Of a stretch of DNA of 5,112 nucleotides, positions 5,106 to 5,112 are shown one piece after another. The position numbers were made by a program, and so were the translations under genes. Below the pieces are notes generated by a model. That model saw only the letters and a list, made by a program, of their open reading frames with translations. It searched no databases and had not been told where the DNA came from. Source of the DNA: Bacteroidota bacterium (GTDB lineage Bacteria > Bacteroidota > Bacteroidia > Flavobacteriales > Crocinitomicaceae); contig JAKQEZ010000009.1 of NCBI GenBank assembly GCA_029558435.1, positions 1 to 5,112 of the forward strand. Reading direction: 5' to 3'. Numbering within the stretch: position 1 is the stretch's first letter; each line of letters starts with the position of its first letter.

Positions 5106-5112
5106 AATGGAG

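Overview
The window looks like an accessory segment of a Bacteroidota genome (Flavobacteria, Cytophagia or relatives). The evidence is AT-rich coding sequence, A-rich leaders without a clear Shine-Dalgarno sequence, and intergenic DNA with higher-GC inverted repeats of a kind I associate, from memory only, with that phylum. No rRNA, tRNA, CRISPR array or recognisable transposase was found.

Layout: all three convincing genes are on the minus strand and read right to left. (1) 2279-5020 encodes a 913-residue fusion of an N-terminal PHP metallo-phosphoesterase domain to an SMC/ABC-like ATPase with a coiled-coil insertion. Metal ligands, Walker A, Q-loop, signature, Walker B and H-loop are all intact. 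(2) 2041-2278 holds no gene. It contains a long imperfect inverted repeat and a leader-like module that recurs upstream of the first gene. (3) 1340-2038 encodes a HAD-family phosphohydrolase, and 720-1343 a chloramphenicol-acetyltransferase-like (CAT fold) acyltransferase. The two overlap by 4 bp (ATGA), so they form a two-gene operon. (4) 63-719 is gene-poor. It has a second large inverted repeat (601-696), two copies of a CTTCGACA(A/G)GC-type motif in opposite orientation, a perfect 12-bp palindrome and one doubtful 68-codon ORF. (5) The first ~60 bases may be the 3' end of a plus-strand gene.

How it may work together: the PHP-ATPase resembles nuclease-ATPase fusions such as OLD-type proteins in general plan, with PHP in place of Toprim. 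A nucleic-acid-targeting, possibly defensive, role is plausible but inferred. The HAD and CAT-like enzymes look like a small-molecule modification pair of unknown substrate. Co-oriented units separated by related structured spacers, with a shared module before both units, suggest a cassette-like accessory array. However, I could not find canonical integron attC core sites.
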